DNA from: Elusimicrobiota bacterium
GTDB taxonomy: Bacteria; Elusimicrobiota; Elusimicrobia; UBA1565; UBA9628
Length of the DNA stretch: 64,000 bases
Direction: 5' to 3'
Assembly: GCA_003452935.1 (NCBI GenBank)
Contig: DMMY01000001.1
Span: 96,750-160,749 of the forward strand
Positions 35,742 through 43,329 of the stretch are shown here, piece by piece (within the stretch, counting starts at the first letter, position 1; each line of letters starts with the position of its first letter). The notes under the pieces are model-generated. The model did not search any database and was not told where the DNA came from. It saw only the letters and a list, made by a program, of their open reading frames with translations. The position numbers and the translations under genes were made by a program.

Positions 35742-38225
35742 ATGTCGAACCGGTTTACTGAAAGAGCGCAACGGGTCATCCTCATCGCCCAGGAGGAAGC
35801 CAAGCGGCTTAATCATGACTATGTCGGCACGGAACACATATTGCTTGGACTCATCGCTTTGGGCGAGGGCGTGGCGGCTCAGGTCCTGGCCAACTTGGGC
35901 GTGGATCTCAGGCGCGTGCGTTCCGAGATAGAAAAAATCGTGGGCACCGGCGACAACGTGATGTTGTTGGGAGAAATTCCCTTCACGCCGCGGGCCAAGA
36001 AGGTCCTCGAGTATGCCGTGGAAGAGGCCCAGCATATGGGACATTCCTATGTGGGCACCGAGCATCTGCTCCTCGGCCTGATCCGCGAGGAGGAAGGCGT
36101 GGCCGCGCGCGTCCTGGAAAACCTGGGATTGCGTCTGGATGTGGTGCGCGAGGAGGTCTTGAACCTCCTGGGCGAGGGGCAGGCGCAGCAGCAGCAGCAG
36201 GCTCAGCCTCAGACGCCGACCCGGACCAAGTCCAAAACCCCGACCTTGGACGAGTTTGGCCGGGACCTGACGGTCATGGCGCGCGAAGGCAAGCTTGATC
36301 CCGTTATCGGCCGTTTGGACGAGATCGAGCGCATGATCCAGATTCTGGCGCGGCGCACCAAAAACAACCCGGTCTTGATCGGCGATCCGGGGGTGGGCAA
36401 GACCGCCATCGTCGAGGGCTTGGCTCAGAAGATTTCCATGGGAGACGTCCCGGAGATACTCAACAACAAGCGCGTGCTGACCCTGGACCTCGCCTTGGTC
36501 GTGGCCGGCACCAAGTATCGAGGCGAGTTCGAGCAGCGGCTCAAGAACATTATCGAGGAGATTCGCCGGGCCAAGGGCCAGATCATCCTCTTCGTCGACG
36601 AGCTCCACACCGTCATCGGCGCCGGCGCGGCCGAAGGGGCCATCGACGCGTCCAATATGATCAAGCCCGCGCTTTCGCGCGGGGAACTGCAGTGCATCGG
36701 CGCGACCACGCTCGACGAGTTTCGCAAATACATCGAGCACGACGCCGCGCTCGAGCGCCGTTTCCAGCCCATCATCGTCGATCCCCCGAGCGTGGACGAG
36801 ACGGTCGCCATCCTCAAGGGGCTGCGCGAGAAGTATGAGGCGCATCATAAGGTCAAGTATGAGGACGCGGCCCTCTCCGCGGCGGCCCTGCTGGCGGACC
36901 GCTACATAACGGAACGCTTTCTGCCCGACAAGGCCATCGATTTGATCGACGAGGCCGGATCCCGAGCGCGCCTGCAGAGCACGCAGAGCCCGCCGCAGTT
37001 CAAGGATAAGGAAGTCGAGATCGAGAAGGTGGTGAAGGAGAAATCCGCCGCCATATCCGGCCAGGAATACGAGAAAGCGGCCCGTTTGCGCGACAAGGAA
37101 AAAGAGCTGCGCAAGGCGTTGGAGGACCAGAAGAAGAAATGGCGGGAGAAGCGTGATCAATCGACGCCCGCGATAACGGCCGAGGACGTGGCGGTCGTGG
37201 TCTCCAAGTGGACGGGCGTGCCCGTGACCAGCCTGACCGAATCCGAGACCGAGAAGCTGGTGCACATGGAAGAGGTTCTTCATAAGCGCATCATCGGCCA
37301 ACACGAGGCCATCACGGTCATCTCCCAGGCCATCCGCCGTTCACGCGCGGGGCTCAAGGAACCCAAGAAGCCTATCGGCTCCTTCCTGTTCCTGGGGCCT
37401 ACGGGCGTGGGCAAGACCGAGCTGGCCCGCGCTCTGGCCGAGTTCCTTTTCAACAACGAGGAGTCGATCGTGCGCATCGACATGTCCGAGTACATGGAGA
37501 AGTTCGCGGTCTCGCGCCTTATCGGCGCGCCTCCGGGCTACGTGGGCTACGAGGAGGGCGGGCAATTGACCGAGGCCGTGCGCCGCAAGCCGTACTCCGT
37601 GGTCTTGCTAGACGAGATCGAAAAGGCCCACCCCGACGTTTTTAATATCCTCCTGCAGGTCATGGACGACGGCATCTTGAACGACAACCTGGGGCATAAG
37701 GTGAGCTTCAAGAATACCGTGGTCATCATGACCTCCAATGTAGGCGCGCGCCTGATTTCCAGGGGCAAGTCGTTGGGCTTCATGGCTCCCGATGAAAAGC
37801 AGGACGAGCGCGACTATAAGAAGATGAAAGAAACGGTGATGGAGGAGGTCAAGAGAGTCTTCAACCCCGAGTTCATCAATCGCATCAATGAGATCATCGT
37901 GTTCCACTCTCTTAATGAAGACGAGATGCGCCAGATTCTCAAGCTGATGCTCACGCGCGTGCGCGCCAAGATCGAGGTGCAGGGCTACTCTATCGAGTTC
38001 TCGGAGAAGGCGGAAAGCCATTTGCTGAAGACCGGCTTCGATCCCAATTACGGCGCCCGGCCCCTGCAAAGGACCATCCAGCGTTTGGTGGAGGACCCGT
38101 TGGCCGAGGACATCCTCATGAAGAAGTTCGAAGCCGGGGGCACGATCCTCGTCGATCTCGATGAGACCGGGGAGGGAAAAATCACCTTCGCGGCACGGCC
38201 CGCGCCGGTTCAGCAGGCGGGCTAG
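35742..38225 (+). CDS. clpC: ATP-dependent Clp protease ATPase subunit ClpC
   Basis: AAA+ unfoldase that feeds ClpP. N-terminal double Clp-N repeat (FTERAQRVILIAQEEAKRLNH; FTPRAKKVLEYAVEEAQHMGH), first Walker A GDPGVGKT (214-221), the UVR-type middle segment (QEYEKAARLRDKEKELRKALE) that marks ClpC instead of ClpB, and second Walker A GPTGVGKT (552-559). A ClpP-binding loop is expected in the second domain (GRGKSLGFM-like region near SRGKSLGFM). The 827-residue length is typical. A Gln-rich linker follows the N-domain. Confidence 0.97.
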   Translation: MSNRFTERAQRVILIAQEEAKRLNHDYVGTEHILLGLIALGEGVAAQVLANLGVDLRRVRSEIEKIVGTGDNVMLLGEIPFTPRAKKVLEYAVEEAQHMGHSYVGTEHLLLGLIREEEGVAARVLENLGLRLDVVREEVLNLLGEGQAQQQQQAQPQTPTRTKSKTPTLDEFGRDLTVMAREGKLDPVIGRLDEIERMIQILARRTKNNPVLIGDPGVGKTAIVEGLAQKISMGDVPEILNNKRVLTLDLALVVAGTKYRGEFEQRLKNIIEEIRRAKGQIILFVDELHTVIGAGAAEGAIDASNMIKPALSRGELQCIGATTLDEFRKYIEHDAALERRFQPIIVDPPSVDETVAILKGLREKYEAHHKVKYEDAALSAAALLADRYITERFLPDKAIDLIDEAGSRARLQSTQSPPQFKDKEVEIEKVVKEKSAAISGQEYEKAARLRDKEKELRKALEDQKKKWREKRDQSTPAITAEDVAVVVSKWTGVPVTSLTESETEKLVHMEEVLHKRIIGQHEAITVISQAIRRSRAGLKEPKKPIGSFLFLGPTGVGKTELARALAEFLFNNEESIVRIDMSEYMEKFAVSRLIGAPPGYVGYEEGGQLTEAVRRKPYSVVLLDEIEKAHPDVFNILLQVMDDGILNDNLGHKVSFKNTVVIMTSNVGARLISRGKSLGFMAPDEKQDERDYKKMKETVMEEVKRVFNPEFINRINEIIVFHSLNEDEMRQILKLMLTRVRAKIEVQGYSIEFSEKAESHLLKTGFDPNYGARPLQRTIQRLVEDPLAEDILMKKFEAGGTILVDLDETGEGKITFAARPAPVQQAG

Positions 38226-38291
38226 GGCCGCCGCCGGCGACGTTCCCGGGCCCCGGGAGCGGCGGGAAATGTATCGCGTGATATCCGATGG

Positions 38292-39479
38292 ATGCCTATG
38301 ATGCGGCGTGAGGGCAATTGCGCGGCGTCTTCCGGCTCGCCGCATGCGGGCCGGCCCGCGGCGCGCATCGCCCCCAGTCCGCGTCCGCGGCTGGCGCGGC
38401 TCGATGTCATGATGGTGTCCGCCATGCTCGTCATCGTCGCCTCCTATGCTTTGGGCTATCGGCTCGATTGGAGCCAGGATCCGGGCCTGGTATCCAACGT
38501 CGAGGAGGAGGATGAGTCGAACGGGGCCCAAATTCCCGCCCCAGCCTCCGTGGAGGCGCTCCAACCGCCCATGCCGCCTTTAGCCGAGCCCGCCATCGTG
38601 GCGTCGGCGCCGGAGGCCTGGAGCGAGAAGCCGGAAGACCAGGAGTGGGGCCTTATGACCCAGGCGCTGGGCGCGTTGGCGGCCAGGCATCCGGGCCGGG
38701 TGTCCATCATGCTCAAGGATCTTAAATCCGGACGCTGCTGGACCTATCATCCCGACGATTTGTTCCCCGCGGCCAGCCTCATTAAGGTCCCGGTCATGAT
38801 TTCCGCCTTCTACAAGATCAGCGAGGGCGAGCTTTCGCTCAACGAGATGCTGGTTTTGCGCCGGCGCACGCGCGTCGGCGGTTCCGGCAGCCTGAAATGG
38901 CGCCCCGACGGGACCCGGCTCAGCGTTTCAGAGCTCCTGATTCATATGATCAACGAATCGGACAATACGGCCACGGCCATGGTCTTGGACCGGCTGGGCA
39001 TCGGCTGGGTCCAGCAGCAGTTTCCGCGCATGGGGCTGCTCTACACCGGCATCTATCCGGAGGGCATGAGCATCAAGGGCGGCCGCGTCGCCCATGAGAA
39101 CTACACCACGGCCCGCGAGATGAGCATGCTCCTGGAAAAGATATATAGAGGCGAGATCGTGGACAAGGATTCAAGCGCCTTGATGCTTGAAATCCTCAAG
39201 CGCCGCAAGGCCGTGCCGTCTCGTCTGGCCAAGGGGCTGCCCCGCGGCTGGGAGATCGCGCATAAGACCGGCCTTCTGCGCATGGCCTGCCACGACTCCG
39301 CCATCTTCTTCACGCCGAATGGCGATTACGTCATGACCGTGCTGACTGGACAGAACCGCAGCTACCACGCGGCCAAGGATTTCATCAGCCGTCTGGGGCG
39401 CATCACCTTTCGCTACTATACGGGCGCCGATCAGCTGGCGCGCTCTTCCCGCCGGCGGCAGCAATTGGCCCTGCGATGA
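38292..39479 (+). CDS. Membrane-anchored class A beta-lactamase-fold serine hydrolase
   Basis: A 395-residue protein with a transmembrane segment (about 38-57), a disordered Pro/Glu-rich linker to ~115 and a penicillin-recognising domain. Active-site motifs: ASLIKV (Ser162, Lys165), ESDNTA (SDN 223-225) and AHKTG (325-327). The omega-loop deacylation Glu of class A beta-lactamases (EPELN) aligns with YPEGM at 255-259, so the equivalent of Glu166 is Tyr. It is thus more likely a cell-wall transpeptidase/carboxypeptidase-type or amidohydrolase relative than a resistance enzyme. It overlaps the next gene by ATGA. Confidence 0.8.
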   Translation: MPMMRREGNCAASSGSPHAGRPAARIAPSPRPRLARLDVMMVSAMLVIVASYALGYRLDWSQDPGLVSNVEEEDESNGAQIPAPASVEALQPPMPPLAEPAIVASAPEAWSEKPEDQEWGLMTQALGALAARHPGRVSIMLKDLKSGRCWTYHPDDLFPAASLIKVPVMISAFYKISEGELSLNEMLVLRRRTRVGGSGSLKWRPDGTRLSVSELLIHMINESDNTATAMVLDRLGIGWVQQQFPRMGLLYTGIYPEGMSIKGGRVAHENYTTAREMSMLLEKIYRGEIVDKDSSALMLEILKRRKAVPSRLAKGLPRGWEIAHKTGLLRMACHDSAIFFTPNGDYVMTVLTGQNRSYHAAKDFISRLGRITFRYYTGADQLARSSRRRQQLALR

Positions 39480-40003
39480 AAGCCTGGGGACTGTTCGCGG
39501 CCCTGGCGCTCCTGCCGGCTTGGGGCCGGGGTCAAGCGCAGGAAGATGAAGTCGCCATTCAGCGCCGTCTGGGCGATCTCCATCTGGGAGACAGCCTTGA
39601 GGCTGTCCGGCGCGTTTATTCGCCAGTCCAGAAATGGCCTTCGTTCATAGAGCCCCGGGGCCGCGTGACGCGCATGCGCGTGGAGCGCGCCTACGTCAAG
39701 TCCTTTCCCAACAACGTCCAGACCCTATGGCTGGGCTTCAAGAGAGGCGGGCTCGTCGAAATCCAGATCATTTACAATCTCGAATTCAGCCGCAGGAAAT
39801 CCGCGGAGGCATTGGCCGGCGACCTGGCCCTGATTTACGGCGAGCCGCAGCGCGGCGGCGGAAAGTCCTCCTGGACGGACGGCAAGACCGTGCTGCGCGT
39901 CTTCAACGCCGAACTCCCTGTGCTCAAGGGCAGGACCGAGGCCGTGGAGCTGCGCACCGCGATTCAAATCTTCGAGCACGGCCTTTCCCGCCGGACCGAC
40001 TGA
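39476..40003 (+). CDS. Secreted protein of unknown function
   Basis: A 175-residue protein with a signal peptide ending GQAQ (about 1-22). The rest is a single alpha/beta domain (LHLGDSLEAVRRVYSPVQKW; TLWLGFKRGGLVEIQIIYNLEFSRRKSAEALAGDL), resembling the small SmpA/BamE-like or DUF-type periplasmic pattern of 'G-x-s-x-e-v-r-x-x-f'. No firm family. It overlaps the serine hydrolase gene by 4 bases, so it may work with it in the periplasm. Confidence 0.65.
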   Translation: MKAWGLFAALALLPAWGRGQAQEDEVAIQRRLGDLHLGDSLEAVRRVYSPVQKWPSFIEPRGRVTRMRVERAYVKSFPNNVQTLWLGFKRGGLVEIQIIYNLEFSRRKSAEALAGDLALIYGEPQRGGGKSSWTDGKTVLRVFNAELPVLKGRTEAVELRTAIQIFEHGLSRRTD

Positions 40004-40118
40004 CGGCGCAGCGGGAGCCCGGCTCGTCGTCGCGGGAACTTTTTTCATCCTCGCTCGTATCCTTAGGCAAGGGGCGATTTGCTAAAATGAATCAACGATT
40101 TCCCCCGGAGGTTTGACC

Positions 40119-41198
40119 ATGAGCACGACCACGACAGAGACCGCGAAAGGCAAGGCCTTGGAATTGGCCCTGGCCCAGATCGAGAAAGCCTACGGTCGCG
40201 AGGCCATCATGAAGCTGGGCGAGCGCGCCGCCAAGATCAAGGTCGACACCATACCGACCGGGGTCCTGTCCTTGGACCTGGCTCTGGGGGTCGGGGGATT
40301 TCCGCGCGGCCGCATCGTCGAGATATACGGGCCCGAGTCCTCGGGCAAGACCACCCTGGCCCTGCACGTCGTGGCCCAGGCCCAGAAACTGGGCGGCTCC
40401 GCCGCTTACATCGACGCCGAGCACGCCATGGATCCGGCTTATTCCAAACAGCTCGGCGTGGATCTCGACAACCTGCTCATCGCCCAGCCCGACTCGGGCG
40501 AGGAAGCCCTGGAGATCACGGAGAAGCTCGTGCGCTCGAGCGCCCTGGACGTCATCGTAGTCGATTCGGTCGCGGCCCTGGTGCCCAAGGCCGAGATCGA
40601 GGGCGAGATGGGCGACTCCCACATGGGTTTGCAGGCGCGCCTCATGAGCCAGGCCCTGCGCAAGCTGACCGCCTCCATCTCCCGCAGCAGGACCTGTCTC
40701 ATTTTCATCAACCAGATCCGGCACAAGATCGGGGTCATGTTCGGCAACCCCGAGACCACGACCGGCGGTCTGGCGCTCAAGTTCTACGCCTCGGTGCGGC
40801 TTGACATCCGCCGCATCGAGAACATCAAGGAGGGCGACCAGGTGGTGGGCATGCGCGCCCGGGTCAAGGTGGTCAAGAACAAGGTGGCTCCGCCTTATCG
40901 CACGGCCGAGTTCGAGATGATGCACGGCCACGGCGCCTCTCGCGAGGGTTGCCTCATCGACATGGGCCTGGAGTCTCAGCTCCTGGAGAAGGCCGGGTCC
41001 TGGATACTCTACGGCGGGGAGCGCTTGGGCCAGGGCCGTGAAAACGCCAAGGCGTACCTCAAGGCCAATGCCGATGTCTCGGGCCGCTTGGAGAAGGCTT
41101 TGCGGGACAAATTCCTTACACCCGCCGCGGGCGAGGTCTCGACTCAGGCCAAGACTCCGGTCAAGGCCGCGGCGACCAAGGGCAAGGGAGCGGAATAA
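40119..41198 (+). CDS. recA: Recombinase RecA
   Basis: Strand-exchange ATPase for homologous recombination and SOS signalling. Walker A GPESSGKT is at 71-78, followed by YIDAEHAMDP, the DNA-binding L1/L2 region and IFINQIRHKIGVMFGNPETTTGG. ATG 40119 (MSTTTTETAKG) is chosen because GGAGG lies 7 bases upstream; a TTG at 40113 also reads in frame. 359 residues; the C-terminal tail is Ala/Lys-rich, not acidic as in E. coli. TAAAAT at 40083-40088 preceded by TGC is a plausible extended -10. No clear LexA box was recognised upstream. Confidence 0.98.
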   Translation: MSTTTTETAKGKALELALAQIEKAYGREAIMKLGERAAKIKVDTIPTGVLSLDLALGVGGFPRGRIVEIYGPESSGKTTLALHVVAQAQKLGGSAAYIDAEHAMDPAYSKQLGVDLDNLLIAQPDSGEEALEITEKLVRSSALDVIVVDSVAALVPKAEIEGEMGDSHMGLQARLMSQALRKLTASISRSRTCLIFINQIRHKIGVMFGNPETTTGGLALKFYASVRLDIRRIENIKEGDQVVGMRARVKVVKNKVAPPYRTAEFEMMHGHGASREGCLIDMGLESQLLEKAGSWILYGGERLGQGRENAKAYLKANADVSGRLEKALRDKFLTPAAGEVSTQAKTPVKAAATKGKGAE

Positions 41199-41199
41199 T

Positions 41200-42096
41200 A
41201 CGGCGAAAAAGCCCCATCTTCTGCTGGAGGATTATCTCCGGTATATATCGGTGGAGAGGGGGCTCTCCCGCAATACGGTCCTGGCCTATGCCTCGGATTT
41301 AGAGCAGTTCCTGTCCTATTGCGATAAGCGCGGCCAGAATCCTCTCGCGCTCGTCCGCAGCGGCCTTGAGGATTATCTTTGGGAGCTGAAGTCCAAGCAG
41401 GACCTGGAAGCGACCACGCTTTTTCGCAAGATCGAGGCCTTGCGCTCCTTCTACGCCTTCCAGACCGCGGAAAGGCGGCTGGACTCTAATCCTGCCCAAG
41501 AGCTGCGCACTCCCCGGCGGCCTTCGCGTCTGCCGGAATTCCTCGCCGCCGAGGAGGTGGACCGGCTTCTGCGCGTTCCGGCCGGACCTTCCTATGAGAT
41601 GCTGCGCGCCCATACCATGCTTGAGCTGCTCTACGCCACGGGCATGCGGGCGTCCGAGATTCTGGCGCTTAAGCCGGATTCCTTCAATTTTGAAGACGGG
41701 TGGGTTCGCGTCGTGGGCAAGGGCGCCAAGGAGCGCCTCATACCGGTGCATGAGCGCGCGCGCGCGGCGCTGAGGCGCTTCCTGCTCCTGCGGCAGAAGC
41801 GCTTTCCCCGGACTACGGACGGCGAGGTTTTCCTCAACCGCAGCGGCCGCCGGCTTTCGCGGGCCCAGTTCTGGCGGGATCTGAAGACCTTGGCGCGCCG
41901 CGCCGGTCTGGAAAATCGACTGCATCCTCACATTCTGCGCCATACCTTCGCCACTCACCTGCTTCAGGGGGGCGCGGATCTGAGGAGCGTCCAGGAAATG
42001 CTGGGTCATTCCAGCCTTTCCACCACCCAAATATACACGCATCTCGAGAAATCGGGGCTCAAGGAATCCCATAGGAGGCATCATCCCCGTGGTTGA
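41200..42096 (+). CDS. xerD: Tyrosine recombinase XerD, with no standard start codon at the expected position
   Basis: Site-specific recombinase resolving chromosome dimers at dif. The catalytic set is complete: Arg in TGMRASE, Lys in GKGAKERL, HPHILRHTF, LGHSSLS and Tyr in TTQIYTHL, with the XerD-type end HHPRG. Family length (~298) and the N-terminus LLLEDYLRYISVERGLS place the start just after the recA stop, but no ATG, GTG or TTG exists there. ACG at 41200 lies 9 bases after a GGGAG site. The nearest standard in-frame starts are 41038, 41068 and 41074, inside recA, and would add an Arg-rich tail. The coordinate given is the inferred ACG. Confidence 0.85.
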   Translation, partial: TAKKPHLLLEDYLRYISVERGLSRNTVLAYASDLEQFLSYCDKRGQNPLALVRSGLEDYLWELKSKQDLEATTLFRKIEALRSFYAFQTAERRLDSNPAQELRTPRRPSRLPEFLAAEEVDRLLRVPAGPSYEMLRAHTMLELLYATGMRASEILALKPDSFNFEDGWVRVVGKGAKERLIPVHERARAALRRFLLLRQKRFPRTTDGEVFLNRSGRRLSRAQFWRDLKTLARRAGLENRLHPHILRHTFATHLLQGGADLRSVQEMLGHSSLSTTQIYTHLEKSGLKESHRRHHPRG

Positions 42097-42727
42097 ATCG
42101 ATTCTGCTAAGCTGCTTGCTTCTGATCCCGGCGCGGGGCGCCGAGCCGCCGGATTCCAAAAGCCCGACGATGGAGTCCGCGGCCGCGTCGCCGGCATTGG
42201 ACCCCGACACCTTGGAGATGGTGAAGTCCTTCCTGAAGACCCCGACGGAGAACCTTCCGGCCGAGCACATTCCGCGGTTTTTGGAGGTGGATCCCAAGTC
42301 TTTGCCGAAGAAGCTGCGCCGGCCTTTCGAAGCCAAATGCGTGGAGCTCTACAGCCTCCGTCAGGTCGCGGCCGGCAATAAGCGCGGAGGCTGGCGCACG
42401 CCCGAGGAGAACTGCGAGGTGGTCAAGGAGGGACGAAGCAATTCGGCGGGGATTTTGATTCTGGCGGGATTCTTGGAGATCTCCGAAGACGAGGAGCTTT
42501 GGCTCATGAAGGAGACCAACTGCACCGAGCACGACCTTATGTGCGAGTTCACGCTGCAAGTCGTGGCGGAGAAAGCGGGCAAGAAGGCGCCGGCGCGGCG
42601 ACGCCTTTTCCTGCATCAGCGCGACCCCGTATTTGCCCTCATCAGCCAATACCGGGAGGAAGGCCGCGTGCGTCAAACAAAGTTCTTCGGCATCGGCGGC
42701 CTGCACTGCGCTCCCCGCCAGCAATAA
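42089..42727 (+). CDS. Secreted protein of unknown function
   Basis: A 212-residue protein starting at GTG 42089, with AGGAGG about 10 bases upstream and an 8-base overlap with xerD. Signal peptide (MVESILLSCLLLIPARG, about 1-17), then a helical segment rich in Pro/Glu and a domain with three or four cysteines (AKCVELYSL, NCEVV, NCTEHDLMCEF). The cysteines suggest disulfides in the periplasm. No family recognised. Confidence 0.65.
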   Translation: MVESILLSCLLLIPARGAEPPDSKSPTMESAAASPALDPDTLEMVKSFLKTPTENLPAEHIPRFLEVDPKSLPKKLRRPFEAKCVELYSLRQVAAGNKRGGWRTPEENCEVVKEGRSNSAGILILAGFLEISEDEELWLMKETNCTEHDLMCEFTLQVVAEKAGKKAPARRRLFLHQRDPVFALISQYREEGRVRQTKFFGIGGLHCAPRQQ

Positions 42728-42732
42728 CCGGT

Positions 42733-42891
42733 CTAGAACAGCGTGTAGACGAACGGCGCCACGGCCGAGGTCTCCGTGAAGATGATCAAGGCCCCGAACA
42801 GGAACAGGATGATGATGATGGGAGCCAGCCAGTAGAGCTTGCGCTTCTTGAGAAAGGCCCAGAGTTCACGCAGGAATTCTATTTTTGACAT
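42733..42891 (-). CDS. DUF5989-like small membrane protein
   Basis: A 52-residue protein (MSKIEFLRELWAFLKKRKL, then one hydrophobic helix LAPIIIILFLFGALIIF, ending VAPFVYTLF). The ending SAVAPFVYTLF and basic-amphipathic start are the hallmark of DUF5989 proteins, which commonly follow NodU/CmcH carbamoyltransferases and SxtJ proteins. The ATG at 42891 lies 9 bases after the SxtJ-like stop. Function unknown; it may anchor or assist the carbamoyltransferase at the membrane. Confidence 0.88.
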   Translation of the reverse strand: MSKIEFLRELWAFLKKRKLYWLAPIIIILFLFGALIIFTETSAVAPFVYTLF

Positions 42892-42900
42892 GAGGTCCTC

Positions 42901-43329
42901 TCAGAACTGGTTTTGATAATCCTCGGGCGCGCACGGCTCTTTTGGACGCCAATAGCTTTCCCGATCCCGCAGCCGCTCATCGAGCAGGTCCGCGCCGCGC
43001 AGCCGGAAGAAGATAGCGTAAGGCGTGATGATGAGGTAATAAACCAAGGCCGTGACAAGGAAGGTATTGGCCTTGCCTATGACGCCGGCGACTTTCATCC
43101 ACGGCTTATAGACCGGCTCGAGCGCCCCGGGCCGCAGCCAGCCTAAAAGCCCCGCGCAGGCGGCCAATAACAGCTCGGCCGGCGCCGCGTTCGAGCTCCG
43201 GCGCCAAGCCAGGACTGCGAGTCCCGCCAGCAGGATCGCCAGGCCGAAGCCAAAGATCCGCAGATCATGCAGACGCCTGCCCTTATCCGGAGCGGGCAAG
43301 CCTAATCGAGCGCGAATTCCTTCATCCAT
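42901..43329 (-). CDS. SxtJ-like membrane protein
   Basis: A 142-residue protein with three hydrophobic helices (about residues 28-43, 50-62, and 85-107: FLVTALVYYLIITPYAIFF) and the C-terminal YWRPKEPCAPEDYQNQF. The WRP motif and this position between a carbamoyltransferase and a DUF5989 gene match the SxtJ family, named from the saxitoxin cluster but widespread; its biochemical role is not established. ATG 43329 lies inside the carbamoyltransferase end (28-base overlap). Confidence 0.82.
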   Translation of the reverse strand: MDEGIRARLGLPAPDKGRRLHDLRIFGFGLAILLAGLAVLAWRRSSNAAPAELLLAACAGLLGWLRPGALEPVYKPWMKVAGVIGKANTFLVTALVYYLIITPYAIFFRLRGADLLDERLRDRESYWRPKEPCAPEDYQNQF

